Shown here: positions 35,182 through 43,448 of the stretch, in pieces
Numbering within the stretch: the stretch's first letter is position 1
Layout: every line of letters starts with the position of its first letter
Assembly (NCBI GenBank): GCA_946223355.1
Contig: CAMIPB010000004.1
Location: 1 to 64,000, forward strand
Length of the DNA: 64,000 bases
Source: an uncultured Corynebacterium sp.
GTDB taxonomy: Bacteria; Actinomycetota; Actinomycetes; Mycobacteriales; Mycobacteriaceae
Reading direction: 5' to 3'
Notes under the pieces: model-generated
What the model was told of the DNA's origin: nothing
The model's database searches: none
The model's input: only the letters and a program-made list of their open reading frames with translations
Position numbers and translations under genes: made by a program

Positions 35182-35595
35182 GTGATTTCTTCAGGACACG
35201 ACCACGATCTCGCCCCATCACGTTCCAGCTCAGCAACCAGCACCAACTCTGATGCTGACCAGGAACGCAAGGCCAAGGATTGGCTACTTCCGGCAGCGTT
35301 GGTCGTGTTCATTTTGTTCCTGCCGCTGGTTTTCCACATGGTGCTTGGCGGCGCGGCAGTTGGTTGGGCAGTGCTTATTTCGTATTGCGTCCTTGCCTTC
35401 GGTATCGGGCTTGTCGACGCCCGCCTGTTCCGCCCCAGCTGGACCCTGCCTTCGTTGGCCGGCATCGCTTATTTCCTGGCCATGAACCTGTACTTCCAGG
35501 ATGGCACTTTCCTCTACCTGCCACTGGTTGTCGTGCTCGTCGTGCTGGGTAACAAGCTCGGCAAAAAAGAGAACACCCAAAAGGTAAAGGCATAA
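35182..35595 (+). CDS. Hypothetical membrane protein, 137 residues
   Basis: A Ser/Asp-rich N-terminus is followed by four or five hydrophobic segments (WLLPAALVVFILFLPLVFHM, GWAVLISYCVLAFGIGLVDA, LPSLAGIAYFLAMNLY, LYLPLVVVLVVLGNKLG). The GTG start at 35182 follows a TAGGAT -10 box (35170-35175) by six bases, so it is probably leaderless. It shares an operon with the next gene three bases downstream. No family assigned. Confidence 0.72.
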   Translation: MISSGHDHDLAPSRSSSATSTNSDADQERKAKDWLLPAALVVFILFLPLVFHMVLGGAAVGWAVLISYCVLAFGIGLVDARLFRPSWTLPSLAGIAYFLAMNLYFQDGTFLYLPLVVVLVVLGNKLGKKENTQKVKA

Positions 35596-35598
35596 TCT

Positions 35599-36564
35599 AT
35601 GGAAACCTGGAGCCTGAACCACCCTGAACGCGGCCTCATTGAAGTCGAGCGTGGTTATGATGCCGAATTCCTGGAACTTTATCCACGCTGGCCGGCCCCG
35701 CCAGAAAAGGAAGAGGACAAGGAGAAGGCCAAAAAGAAAAACAGGAAGGGAGAAGATGATCTCCCTGAAATCGTTCATTTGCCTAACACTGCGTCGTTAA
35801 AGGAGCGCGCCACAGTCTGGATTCATAACCCGACCCCGCGCATCCAGATCAAGATTGATGGCAAACCTATCCGGCGCTTTAATTCGGTGAAGAACGGGCG
35901 TTACCCGCTGGTCAAGCACCTCAGTAATGAACTTGAAGAACCCGTAACGACTATTAAAAGTGACCAGCCCCTCCTCAAGATCACCAAGAGCGCTTTCGGT
36001 GACATCCTTGACATCGACTACCGCGAGGGCGACACCATTGTGGAATTCGATGCACCTGCGGGTTCTTTTGGTGAAAAGCGCAAGAAGGCCATGGAAGAAT
36101 CTTCCACCAAACGCGTGCTGTTTCCCATGCTGGCTGGGATCGGCAAAAGCGGTTGGTTCATTGCGATGATCGTCATCGGCCCAATTGTCGGCCGCATCAT
36201 TGATTGGCTCATCTCACTGCTCCCGGACTGGGACATTGATCTTCCCGATTTGCCACCTATCCCGGACATCACCCTTCCGCTGCCAAACCCTCCGCAGATC
36301 GATCTGCCTGTGCCTAATTTTGACTTCCTTCCTGAGTTCGACTTACCGCAAGCACCTGACTGGGTCATCTTTCTCATGGAATACTCCAAGGCCTGGGTGC
36401 CCATCCTCATCGGCATTGTCTTAGGCATCATTGCCCTGCGCAATCACAAGAAGTCCGAAGAGACGAAGCGGAAGTGGGAACAAGGGAAGTTAAAGCCCAG
36501 TTCGCAAACAACCTTAAACAACTTTGAAACAACTGCAAACAACCGCTTTGAACTGCGGGAATAG
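35599..36564 (+). CDS. Hypothetical membrane protein with Pro/Asp-rich repeat loop
   Basis: The soluble N-terminal half of this 321-residue protein contains a Lys/Glu-rich stretch (EKEEDKEKAKKKNRKGEDD) and a beta-rich part. A hydrophobic helix follows near 180-205, then about 60 residues rich in Pro, Asp and Leu (PDLPPIPDITLPLPNPPQID and on), and a second helix near 268-288. The last ~20 codons (QTTLNNFETTANNRFELRE) are made of AAACAAC-type repeats that belong to the regulatory array before the next gene. I do not recognise a family. Confidence 0.65.
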   Translation: METWSLNHPERGLIEVERGYDAEFLELYPRWPAPPEKEEDKEKAKKKNRKGEDDLPEIVHLPNTASLKERATVWIHNPTPRIQIKIDGKPIRRFNSVKNGRYPLVKHLSNELEEPVTTIKSDQPLLKITKSAFGDILDIDYREGDTIVEFDAPAGSFGEKRKKAMEESSTKRVLFPMLAGIGKSGWFIAMIVIGPIVGRIIDWLISLLPDWDIDLPDLPPIPDITLPLPNPPQIDLPVPNFDFLPEFDLPQAPDWVIFLMEYSKAWVPILIGIVLGIIALRNHKKSEETKRKWEQGKLKPSSQTTLNNFETTANNRFELRE

Positions 36565-36641
36565 CTCTATTTTGTAGTAATATTAGAAGAAAGTTGTTTG
36601 TAGGTTGTTTGAAACAACTCTTAAACAACTTCCTGGGAAAA
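36506..36641. promoter_or_regulatory. AAACAAC heptamer array and operator/promoter of the AlbA-type gene
   Basis: Eight copies of the heptamer AAACAAC or its complement lie here. Four are direct (36506, 36516, 36527, 36537), about one helical turn apart, inside the 3' end of the upstream gene. Four form a symmetric 41-bp palindrome (36591-36631): AAGTTGTTT, GTTGTTT, g, AAACAAC, AAACAACTT centred on 36611. Immediately downstream is a perfect -10 box TATAAT (36644-36649), six bases before the GTG start at 36656, so the palindrome covers the -35 region of a leaderless promoter. Confidence 0.75.
36527..36641. repeat. 115-bp direct repeat, left copy
   Basis: The segment matches 38428-38542 over 115 bases without gaps, with eight mismatches counted by eye. 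It contains the last codons and stop of the upstream gene, the spacer and the 41-bp palindrome. The two copies bracket the AlbA-type gene, offset by 1901 bases. Confidence 0.85.
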
Positions 36642-36655
36642 TGTATAATAAACGC

Positions 36656-38383
36656 GTGGGTACTTACATTGAACTAGAGCAGCTGCCGGATTTAGTCTTG
36701 GCGGCACTTGAAGCAATCCGAGGTGGAGCAACGGCGGATTCGGTGGAATCCGAGGTGCTAGAGTTCAAATCGGACCCAGTTCACCGTGGCAGGAGCGGTA
36801 ATCCGCGTGCTGAGATTCTGGAAAAGCTCATTAGCGAATCTGTCTGCTTGGCCAATGGAGAAGCGCGGGGAGGGTACATCCTCGTTGGCGTGGAAGATAA
36901 GACTCCGGGCATCGAGGCTTTTACCGGAACAGAATTGGACCCAGACGAGGTCACCCACAAGATCTTTGGCGGAACTAGGCCGCAGCTCCGCGTGGAGACG
37001 AGCGTAGTTGAGTTTTGTGGCGTACAGCTGCTGCTGATTCGAATTCCGGAAGCATTAACGCTTTATACCCGGACTAAAGGAGAGGCCTGGAAGCGGGTAG
37101 GGACGGGTTGCGAACCTATTAGCGAGGATGAACGTCGAGCGATCGTCGCGCAGCGGGCAAACCCGGATTTTTCTAACCGAACTTCGGACAAGACTGCCGA
37201 TGATGTCGCGCTTTTTGTGTTGGATGAGGCGCGCCGATTACTGCGTGAAAAACAAGAAAGGGCCGGGCTGGACCCAGCCGTGCCGGAGACTAAAACTGGA
37301 CTATTACGCGAGCTGGGGCTGTGTGATCAGGCTGGGCGTCTCAATAATGCAGGACGGATCTTGTTGTTGCCTGCTGCGCCAGGGGATGTGACCATTCGGC
37401 ATCTGGCACGGACGCTGCCTGGTGCGCAACCAAAAGTGCGTGAGTTCACCGGGCCGGTTCTCGCGGATTTGCCTGCGGTACGCAGGCTCATTGCAGAAAA
37501 TGCATCTTCAGAGATTGAGCGGGTGCAGTTTGATGATGGTCAGGAAGTGGCAATCCCACGCTTTCCTCTCAATGCAGTTGATGAGGTGCTTACTAACGCT
37601 ATTGTTCACCGTGACTGGCAAGTATCTCGACCAGTAGTGATCGATCAATCCCCAAAGGTGCTCAAGGTGTGGTCACCTGGACCGCTGCCTATAGGGGTGA
37701 GTGCTGATAGATTGCTCAGTACTCAATCCGTGCCGCGAAACGGCCGTCTTATTTCCGCTATGCGCATGTTGGGCTTGGCTGAAGAATCTTCACGCGGTTT
37801 TGATCGCATGTGGATGTCCATGCTGTCTACCGGGCGCAGTGTTCCGGAGGTTGAAGCAACGGACACTTATGTGCAGATCATTTTGGCGGCATCGCACCCC
37901 GATGTTGATTTCATTTCCGCACTTCATGAGTTAAAAGAGGAATTTAGCCAAGATGTCATAGGTAGTGTCAACGTACTGATTTTGTTGTGGCACTTGTGGC
38001 ATTCTCCTTTGATAACAATGAAAAAGGCAATGGAGTCGACCCAGACTCCGCGCATTGAGGTTAAAGAGTTGATGGAAGCACTGGTGGAATTGGATGTGCT
38101 TCAGCGGGTGCGGGACGCTGACGAATGGGTGCTCAGCGATACCTCCCGCAAGTTGATGGGGAAAACAGTAAGCGGCGACCTGGCGAGTGTGACGGTCGAA
38201 GAGTGGATCGAGGCCCGTCTGAAAGAAGGCGCGGCTTTATCCGCAGCGGAAATTGCAGAATCTTTGGGCGTGGAGCGAAAAGAGGTGACCGAATACCTGC
38301 GCCACCTGCGGAAGCTGGGGCGGGCAAAGATTGACCCGTCAGGACCACAGCGTGGTATCAATGCAAGGTGGATTCAGCCATAG
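36656..38383 (+). CDS. AlbA_2 (Schlafen-like) domain ATP-binding regulator
   Basis: The N-terminal AlbA_2 domain of this 575-residue protein (EVLEFKSDP, then NPRAEILEKLISESVCLANG, GGYILVGVED) is followed by a RecG-like HATPase_c_4 module (RFPLNAVDEVLTNAIVHRDW, SPGPLPIGV, EESSRGFDRMW) and a C-terminal winged helix (LSAAEIAESLGVERKEVTEY, LRHLRKLGRAKID). Such proteins are predicted transcription factors, sometimes in defence loci. I choose the GTG at 36656 because TATAAT ends exactly six bases before it; a longer frame from a TTG at 36605 would translate through the operator. Autorepression through the 41-bp palindrome is likely but unproven. Confidence 0.82.
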   Translation: MGTYIELEQLPDLVLAALEAIRGGATADSVESEVLEFKSDPVHRGRSGNPRAEILEKLISESVCLANGEARGGYILVGVEDKTPGIEAFTGTELDPDEVTHKIFGGTRPQLRVETSVVEFCGVQLLLIRIPEALTLYTRTKGEAWKRVGTGCEPISEDERRAIVAQRANPDFSNRTSDKTADDVALFVLDEARRLLREKQERAGLDPAVPETKTGLLRELGLCDQAGRLNNAGRILLLPAAPGDVTIRHLARTLPGAQPKVREFTGPVLADLPAVRRLIAENASSEIERVQFDDGQEVAIPRFPLNAVDEVLTNAIVHRDWQVSRPVVIDQSPKVLKVWSPGPLPIGVSADRLLSTQSVPRNGRLISAMRMLGLAEESSRGFDRMWMSMLSTGRSVPEVEATDTYVQIILAASHPDVDFISALHELKEEFSQDVIGSVNVLILLWHLWHSPLITMKKAMESTQTPRIEVKELMEALVELDVLQRVRDADEWVLSDTSRKLMGKTVSGDLASVTVEEWIEARLKEGAALSAAEIAESLGVERKEVTEYLRHLRKLGRAKIDPSGPQRGINARWIQP

Positions 38384-38427
38384 GCTTTGTGCTTGAACGC
38401 TAGGAAAGTACTAACTCAAACAATCTA

Positions 38428-38542
38428 AAACAACTGCAAACAACCGCTTTGAACTGCGGAAATAGCTCCATTTTGTGGTCGTATTAGAAGAAAGTTGTTT
38501 GTAGGTTGTTTGAGACAACTATTAAACAACTTCTTGGGAAAA
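38428..38542. repeat. 115-bp direct repeat, right copy
   Basis: Right-hand partner of 36527-36641. The palindrome is kept at 38492-38532, with one mismatch in an inner heptamer. Two more heptamers (38428, 38438) and a degenerate one (38418) precede it. Its right end overlaps the last seven codons and stop of the CPBP gene on the minus strand. No -10 box or start codon follows here, so this copy lacks the promoter part. Confidence 0.85.
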
Positions 38543-39484
38543 CGTCTCCCGGCTAGTGGATTTGGGTTTGAGCGTTGTGCACAAGATGACGGCGACGATG
38601 GTAAGAGCGACTGAGCCGAGGATTCCGATGGGTACGGAGATTAGGTTGTTGTTTTTGCTGAGCAGAACAACAAACATGCCGGCGGCGCCGTTGAATGCGC
38701 CGTGAAGCATTGCTGCGGAAAGAACAGTGTTGGTGCGCTCCCGGATCCAAGACAGAATGAAGCCCAACGGGAGCGTGATCAGCACAAACATGAAGATACC
38801 GGGCAGCCAGTTGTTCGCGTAGTTGTGGCCAAGTGCAATAAGCGGAGCATGCCAGAAACCCCACAACACACCAATGAGCACGTTGGCTTTGACGAAGCCG
38901 AGAGGACGCAGCAGCTCAAAAAGCACGCCGCGCCAGCCATACTCCTCACCATAAGAGAACAACGCGTTGATGGTCAGGCCCGCGATAAGGGCTTGGATGA
39001 ATGAGGTGAGGACAAATACCGCGGCAGGCATGTCCGGAATTCCAGGGGCAAGTTCAGATAACTTCGCGGTTGCTTGCAGCTCACCCGCGCCGGGAACCGC
39101 ACCGCCTACGGCCGCAACGACGAGGTAGCTAGCCAAAATAGCGGCCAGTAGCAGTGGTAGCCATAAAGCGATGGACTTGATAGTGCTACCGACGTCTGTG
39201 CGAAAGCGTTTTGTGGAACGGGAAATCAGATATCCGTTTTTGCGGCGGGCCTCAACAATGAAGGCTGCAGCCATAGGCGTGAACATAGTCAGCATGGCAC
39301 CTAGGCCGAGGCCGAGTTGTTTCGCGGCGTCGGGAAGCACGAAAGCAATGACGGCTGCGATGATGGCAGCGCCAGCAAGTGCGATGGCGTAGAAAAGACC
39401 AACGCTGCGCCAGTCCACTGAGTTATCGATCATGTTGACATTGGTGCTGGAGCTGGTGCTGTTTGAGTCGGTTGCGGTGGTCAC
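38522..39484 (-). CDS. CPBP family intramembrane metalloprotease
   Basis: The 320-residue polytopic protein has the CPBP signature YGEEYGWRGVLFELL (EExxxR), followed by GVLWGFWHAPLIALGHNY and HGAFNGAAGM histidine motifs. A Ser/Thr-rich N-terminal tail of about 20 residues precedes the first helix. The start is GTG at 39484, directly after the stop of the Nudix-LOG gene (taaGTG), so the two are cotranscribed. Its last codons (…TFSQEVV) are supplied by the right copy of the 115-bp repeat. Confidence 0.84.
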   Translation of the reverse strand: MTTATDSNSTSSSTNVNMIDNSVDWRSVGLFYAIALAGAAIIAAVIAFVLPDAAKQLGLGLGAMLTMFTPMAAAFIVEARRKNGYLISRSTKRFRTDVGSTIKSIALWLPLLLAAILASYLVVAAVGGAVPGAGELQATAKLSELAPGIPDMPAAVFVLTSFIQALIAGLTINALFSYGEEYGWRGVLFELLRPLGFVKANVLIGVLWGFWHAPLIALGHNYANNWLPGIFMFVLITLPLGFILSWIRERTNTVLSAAMLHGAFNGAAGMFVVLLSKNNNLISVPIGILGSVALTIVAVILCTTLKPKSTSRETFSQEVV

Positions 39485-40474
39485 TTACTTCTTCCATTTC
39501 GGGGTTGGCGGGGTCCACGCCTTGAGCGTGTTGGCGAGTTCGTCTGCTGAGTCGACGACGATGAGGTGCTCCCGATCAGTGGCGCGGATAAAACCCTGCT
39601 CAACCATGTGGTCGATCATGGCCACCATGGGCTGCCAAAACTCGGTGCCACACAGTGCAACGGGCTTGGAATGAAGCCCAAGCTGAAGGGAAGTCCACTC
39701 CTCAAACCACTCATCAAGGGTGCCGGTACCACCAGGAAGGGCCACGAAGGCGTCGCCAAGCTCGCTCATGCGACGCTTGCGCTCCGACATGGTGGATACC
39801 ACCTCTAGGTCATGCAGACCCGCGTGCGCAATTTCATCGGAGACCAGGTGTTCAGGGATGACACCGATAACCTTGCCGCCTGATTCAATGCACGCATCCG
39901 CGACGGCACCCATGAGGCCGGCCTTGCCACCGCCGTAGACAAGAGTATGACCCGCCCGTGCGATGCCGTGGCCGAGTTCTTGCGCGAGACGCAGATTGTC
40001 CGGATTGGTACCAATCGCAGCGCCGGTAAAAACCGTGATTGAAGAAATTTGAGAAGAAGGAGAGTCAGCCGCAGATTCCTGGACTTCAAGCGCAGGGAAC
40101 ACGTTCTGTTTGAGCATCGGTGCTAGATCATCGGTGAGCTCGCGCGGATCACGCCAAGAAAGTTCTGCGATTTCAGCCGCCGCCTGGGGACTGATCCGCT
40201 TATCGGTGCTGTAGACCGTGCTGATCAGTTGGTGATCAGGCTCGTTAGCGGCAGGAGCGGTGAATTCACCTAACAGCGTGAGATCTTCATCGTGGAGTTC
40301 AACGCCGATTTCCTCCCGTACCTCGCGAATGGCGGTATGCAGTGCGTCTTCGCCTTCCTCAGGTTTGCCGCCAGGAAGCATGAACTTAGACGTGTTTTGC
40401 TTACGAACGGTAAGAACCCGGCCAACTTCATCACGGAAAACAACTGCGGATACGTGTATGACAGGCTGGTTCAT
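39485..40474 (-). CDS. Nudix hydrolase fused to LOG-family phosphoribohydrolase
   Basis: This 329-residue protein starts at ATG 40474 with AAGGAG upstream. Residues 1-125 form a Nudix domain with the box GGKPEEGEDALHTAIREVRE (36-58 region, GX5EX7REUXEE pattern complete). Residues 145-329 form a LOG domain with GGGKAGLMGAVADA and the catalytic PGGTGTLDEWFEEW (247-260). LOG enzymes release adenine or cytokinin bases from nucleoside 5'-monophosphates; Nudix enzymes hydrolyse nucleoside diphosphate derivatives. Joining them suggests a house-cleaning enzyme for damaged or modified nucleotides, which is an inference. Confidence 0.87.
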   Translation of the reverse strand: MNQPVIHVSAVVFRDEVGRVLTVRKQNTSKFMLPGGKPEEGEDALHTAIREVREEIGVELHDEDLTLLGEFTAPAANEPDHQLISTVYSTDKRISPQAAAEIAELSWRDPRELTDDLAPMLKQNVFPALEVQESAADSPSSQISSITVFTGAAIGTNPDNLRLAQELGHGIARAGHTLVYGGGKAGLMGAVADACIESGGKVIGVIPEHLVSDEIAHAGLHDLEVVSTMSERKRRMSELGDAFVALPGGTGTLDEWFEEWTSLQLGLHSKPVALCGTEFWQPMVAMIDHMVEQGFIRATDREHLIVVDSADELANTLKAWTPPTPKWKK

Positions 40475-40547
40475 GGTTTGGTGATGCTCCTTGGCGTTGA
40501 TAGGTAAATGCTGGCGTGACAACACCCATCAAGCATAGTGTTAAACC

Positions 40548-40850
40548 ATGATCCACGGAATCAACGTTGATAAGCAAGGCAGATGCGCCCACTACTATTC
40601 AGCGCGTGACGTAGTGGGTAATAAATGCGTTCACTGCGATGACTTCTGGGCGTGTTATAAATGCCACAACGCGATGCGGGACCACGAGTTTGGGCAGATG
40701 GCTGTGGACGCACCTGAGTCAGTAATATGCGGCGCGTGCGGGCATCTCATGGGATATGACACCTACGGCACGGCCGCGGTTTGCCCTGGGTGTGGGCACG
40801 ATTTTAACCCTGGGTGCGCGGCCCACGCGGGTATCTACTTTGAGCGGTGA
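40548..40850 (+). CDS. CHY-type zinc finger protein
   Basis: In this 100-residue protein the pattern CAHYYS, CVHCDDFWACYKCH, DHEF, ICGACGHLM, CPGCGHDFNPGCAAH supplies the Cys/His set of the CHY zinc finger (Hot13-like) family and should bind up to three zinc ions. Bacterial members are stand-alone and of unknown role. A TAGTGT -10 box (40536-40541) lies six bases before the ATG: leaderless. Confidence 0.85.
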   Translation: MIHGINVDKQGRCAHYYSARDVVGNKCVHCDDFWACYKCHNAMRDHEFGQMAVDAPESVICGACGHLMGYDTYGTAAVCPGCGHDFNPGCAAHAGIYFER

Positions 40851-40904
40851 GATTGTGGTCTGTTGCTCGGTGAACGCGGGCCGCGGAGAAAAAGCTACAA
40901 AGCT

Positions 40905-41477
40905 TTAGCGGGAAGAACCGTTAGCAACAGCATCCTGCGCCATTTTGGCAGCGTCAGGAAGGCGAACGACAGCAACGTCAGCAACTGGAACGTCGAAGGT
41001 TGGCATGCCAGGGCCTACGAAGAACTTGTAAACAGGAACGTTGCGCTTGGTGGTCTTCTTGGAAGGAAGCTTCTTGGACGGATCCTTAGGAGCGAACTCC
41101 TGCGGGGACTTCACGTCAGGGGTGCGGGAAGGAGCTTTAGGCGCTGGCTTTGGAGCAGGCTTGGAGCCGGTGGTGCCGCGCAGGCCACAACGGTTAGCAG
41201 CTTCTTCGACGCGGGAGATAGCAGCGCGGATTTCACCACCGCGTGGATGGACCGTGGCAGCAGCAAGTGCTTGGCGCTTTTTGGACTGGAAATCAGACTC
41301 GGAGGTCCAGTACTTAGACGCTTGTTCACAAGAAATCTGACCAGAAGGCATCTTTGCCAGGTAATCATCAACTATGTCAGCAGAAGCAGCAGGGGTGAAT
41401 GCAGAAGCAACGAGAGCGGTGGCGCCAGCAACGATGGAAGTCTTAACGGTCTTGGAAGTCATAGTCATGCGCACCAT
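40905..41477 (-). CDS. Secreted hypothetical protein
   Basis: An N-terminal Sec signal (TSIVAGATALVASAFTPAASA, cleavage after ASA) heads this 190-residue protein. The mature part has a helical region with two cysteines (ISCEQASKYW, NRCGLRG), then a Pro/Lys/Ala-rich linker (KPAPKPAPKAPSRTP to KKLPSKKTTKR) and a short C-terminal domain. No enzyme motif. The start could be any of the ATGs at 41468 or 41462 or the first codon at 41477. Confidence 0.72.
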   Translation of the reverse strand: MVRMTMTSKTVKTSIVAGATALVASAFTPAASADIVDDYLAKMPSGQISCEQASKYWTSESDFQSKKRQALAAATVHPRGGEIRAAISRVEEAANRCGLRGTTGSKPAPKPAPKAPSRTPDVKSPQEFAPKDPSKKLPSKKTTKRNVPVYKFFVGPGMPTFDVPVADVAVVRLPDAAKMAQDAVANGSSR

Positions 41478-41522
41478 CTTGGCACGAAAGCGATGAATAG
41501 GAAAGGGTAATACAGCAAACTG

Positions 41523-42860
41523 TTATGTTAGCGCCACTTTGCAGAAGCGTTCTGTCAACCGAGCATAAGCGCGAACGGTGAGTTCCAAATCCTCTAAATA
41601 GAGGTGCTCATCGTGACTATGCAATTGAGCATTGGCGCTGGCTAGTGTGCGTTGTTGTGCGTGCATGGCAAAGCCGTAGCCCAAACCGCCAAGGCGGCGC
41701 GCAAACCGTAAGTCCGAACCACCGGTGGCACAGATGGGAACCACCGCAGCTTCTGGGAAAAACTCGTTCGTGGTCTTAGTAATTGCGTCCCACAGGGGAG
41801 TATCGGTGGGTGAGAGCGTGGCGGGTTCGGTGATGAGGTGCTCGATGGTCACCTCGTTTGCAAGATCCCCGAGGGCATCGGTGAGCAGGGCATCGATATC
41901 CTCATCGGTTTGGCCGGGCAACGGACGGATGTCCATCTCCAGCCATGCATGCGAAGGTAAAACATTGATAGCATCCCCGGCGCGCAGCACGGTTTGCGAG
42001 ATGGTGGTGTGGGAAAAGGCGTGGGCAAAGGCCGCAAGGTCGCCGAAGTTCTTATAGTCTTCTGCGGTGCCGTGGCCATCTAATAGGGTGCGTTCGGTGT
42101 CTGGGTCGAAACGAAAGGCTTGCACGAACTTCGTCCACGTGTCATCACTGGCGGTGGGTGGTTCGATGGCGGCGATGCGACGTGCCACTTCAGCTATTTT
42201 GACCACGGCGAAATCCTTGCCAAAAGGGGTGGAGCCGTGACCGGCATCGCCGTGGACGTGAAGTCGACGTTGGCCCGCGCCCTTTTCGCCGACATTGAAT
42301 GCGATGGCGTCGGAGCCGTCGGTGACGGGCAAGTGTGCGCCGCCGGTTTCGGATAGGCAGTTCCTCCAAGAAAACGCATCGGGACGGTTTTCCGCGATCC
42401 ATTTCGCCCCCAGGCCGCCGCGGGCTTCTTCGTCCGCAAGGGCAACAAAGGTGACGGTGCCGCGTGCACCACCGGCGCGTGCCACTGCGCGGGTGATGGC
42501 TGCTTGGGTGGCGGTGATAAACAGCATGTCTACTGCGCCGCGACCGTATAGTTTGCCGTCTATGATGTCCGCGGCAAAAGGATCGACGCTCCACTTAGGG
42601 AGGTCTACGGGCACGATGTCGATGTGGCCTAAAAAGGTAAGTGGCTCAGCGGTGGTGTCTGTGCCGGGGACAGTGAACGCGACGGAGACGCGGCCGGGAT
42701 GAGGCTCAAAGCGCTCTACGTGCACGTTCGTGCCTGCGAAGAACTCTTCTAAGGTGGCGGCATTGCGGTGCTCCTGACCGGAATCGGCGGTTAAGTCATT
42801 GACGCAAGCATTGCGGATGAGTTGCTGAAGTAGGGCCAGGGTGTCGTCGTAAAGCGTCAT
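41523..42860 (-). CDS. M20 family metallopeptidase
   Basis: This 445-residue dizinc hydrolase has the metal site in LTFLGHIDIVPVD (HxD) and YGRGAVDM, the general-base pair in ALADEEARGGLGA, a further ligand region around LSETGG and the C-terminal HxxxE region near AMHAQQRT. M20 members are dipeptidases, aminoacylases or succinyl-diaminopimelate desuccinylases; the sequence does not tell which. It ends just before the secreted protein gene and follows the glycosylase gene on the same strand. Confidence 0.87.
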   Translation of the reverse strand: MTLYDDTLALLQQLIRNACVNDLTADSGQEHRNAATLEEFFAGTNVHVERFEPHPGRVSVAFTVPGTDTTAEPLTFLGHIDIVPVDLPKWSVDPFAADIIDGKLYGRGAVDMLFITATQAAITRAVARAGGARGTVTFVALADEEARGGLGAKWIAENRPDAFSWRNCLSETGGAHLPVTDGSDAIAFNVGEKGAGQRRLHVHGDAGHGSTPFGKDFAVVKIAEVARRIAAIEPPTASDDTWTKFVQAFRFDPDTERTLLDGHGTAEDYKNFGDLAAFAHAFSHTTISQTVLRAGDAINVLPSHAWLEMDIRPLPGQTDEDIDALLTDALGDLANEVTIEHLITEPATLSPTDTPLWDAITKTTNEFFPEAAVVPICATGGSDLRFARRLGGLGYGFAMHAQQRTLASANAQLHSHDEHLYLEDLELTVRAYARLTERFCKVALT

Positions 42861-42865
42861 GTTCC

Positions 42866-43432
42866 TTAGCGTACGGGTTTGCGCCGTGGTGAAGTAACAG
42901 TTTTATTCTCCGGGATCCAAAACCGCAGCGGTGCTGCCGCGTTTTTAGTGATGCCGATGCGTGGACCGACGGCGATTTCCGGTACGGATGTCCGTTGTGC
43001 GAGGTGCAGCTCCGGGCTGCCCACTGCTACGCCGTTGTGCTCAACATCCAATCCGAGTGCTTTGCCCAGGTTGCCGGGACCTGAGGCTAGCTTGTGAAAG
43101 GCGACGTCACCACGGCGCTCACGCGCTTGAGTTTCGCCGCTTGTTACCTCGCCTGCGCGTAGCAAACAACCCTGACCAATTCCTTCCGGTGCGCACACGA
43201 GATTGCCCGCGCGGTGAATGCCATACGAGATATAGACGTACAAGTGGCCTGGCGGACCAAACATCGTAGCGTTGCGCGGGGTTTTGCCGCGATATGTGTG
43301 TGCAGCTGCGTCTTCCGCGCCGAGGTATGCCTCAACCTCTGTGAGCATGACGCTCACCCCACCGAAGGTGAGCACGCAGCCCAACAATTGCGGTGCGACT
43401 ACGTCGGCTGTGGCGGAGAAATCAATAGTCAT
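42866..43432 (-). CDS. DNA-3-methyladenine glycosylase (AAG/MPG family)
   Basis: This 188-residue enzyme removes alkylated purines. The diagnostic blocks are VVAPQLLGCVLTFGGVSV, the catalytic TEVEAYLGAEDAAAHTYRG (with the Glu of EAY), RNATMFGPPGHLYVYISYG and GPGNLGKALGLD. The ATG at 43432 gives the normal family length; a longer frame overlaps the S41 peptidase gene. Base-excision repair, cytoplasm. Confidence 0.9.
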   Translation of the reverse strand: MTIDFSATADVVAPQLLGCVLTFGGVSVMLTEVEAYLGAEDAAAHTYRGKTPRNATMFGPPGHLYVYISYGIHRAGNLVCAPEGIGQGCLLRAGEVTSGETQARERRGDVAFHKLASGPGNLGKALGLDVEHNGVAVGSPELHLAQRTSVPEIAVGPRIGITKNAAAPLRFWIPENKTVTSPRRKPVR

Positions 43433-43448
43433 CTGTGCGCAAGTGTAG

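Noticed and set aside
36506..36631. AAACAAC array considered as a CRISPR-like array
   Set aside because: Units are 7 bp, partly inverted, partly inside a coding region, and the spacers are 3-4 bases long; no cas genes are present.
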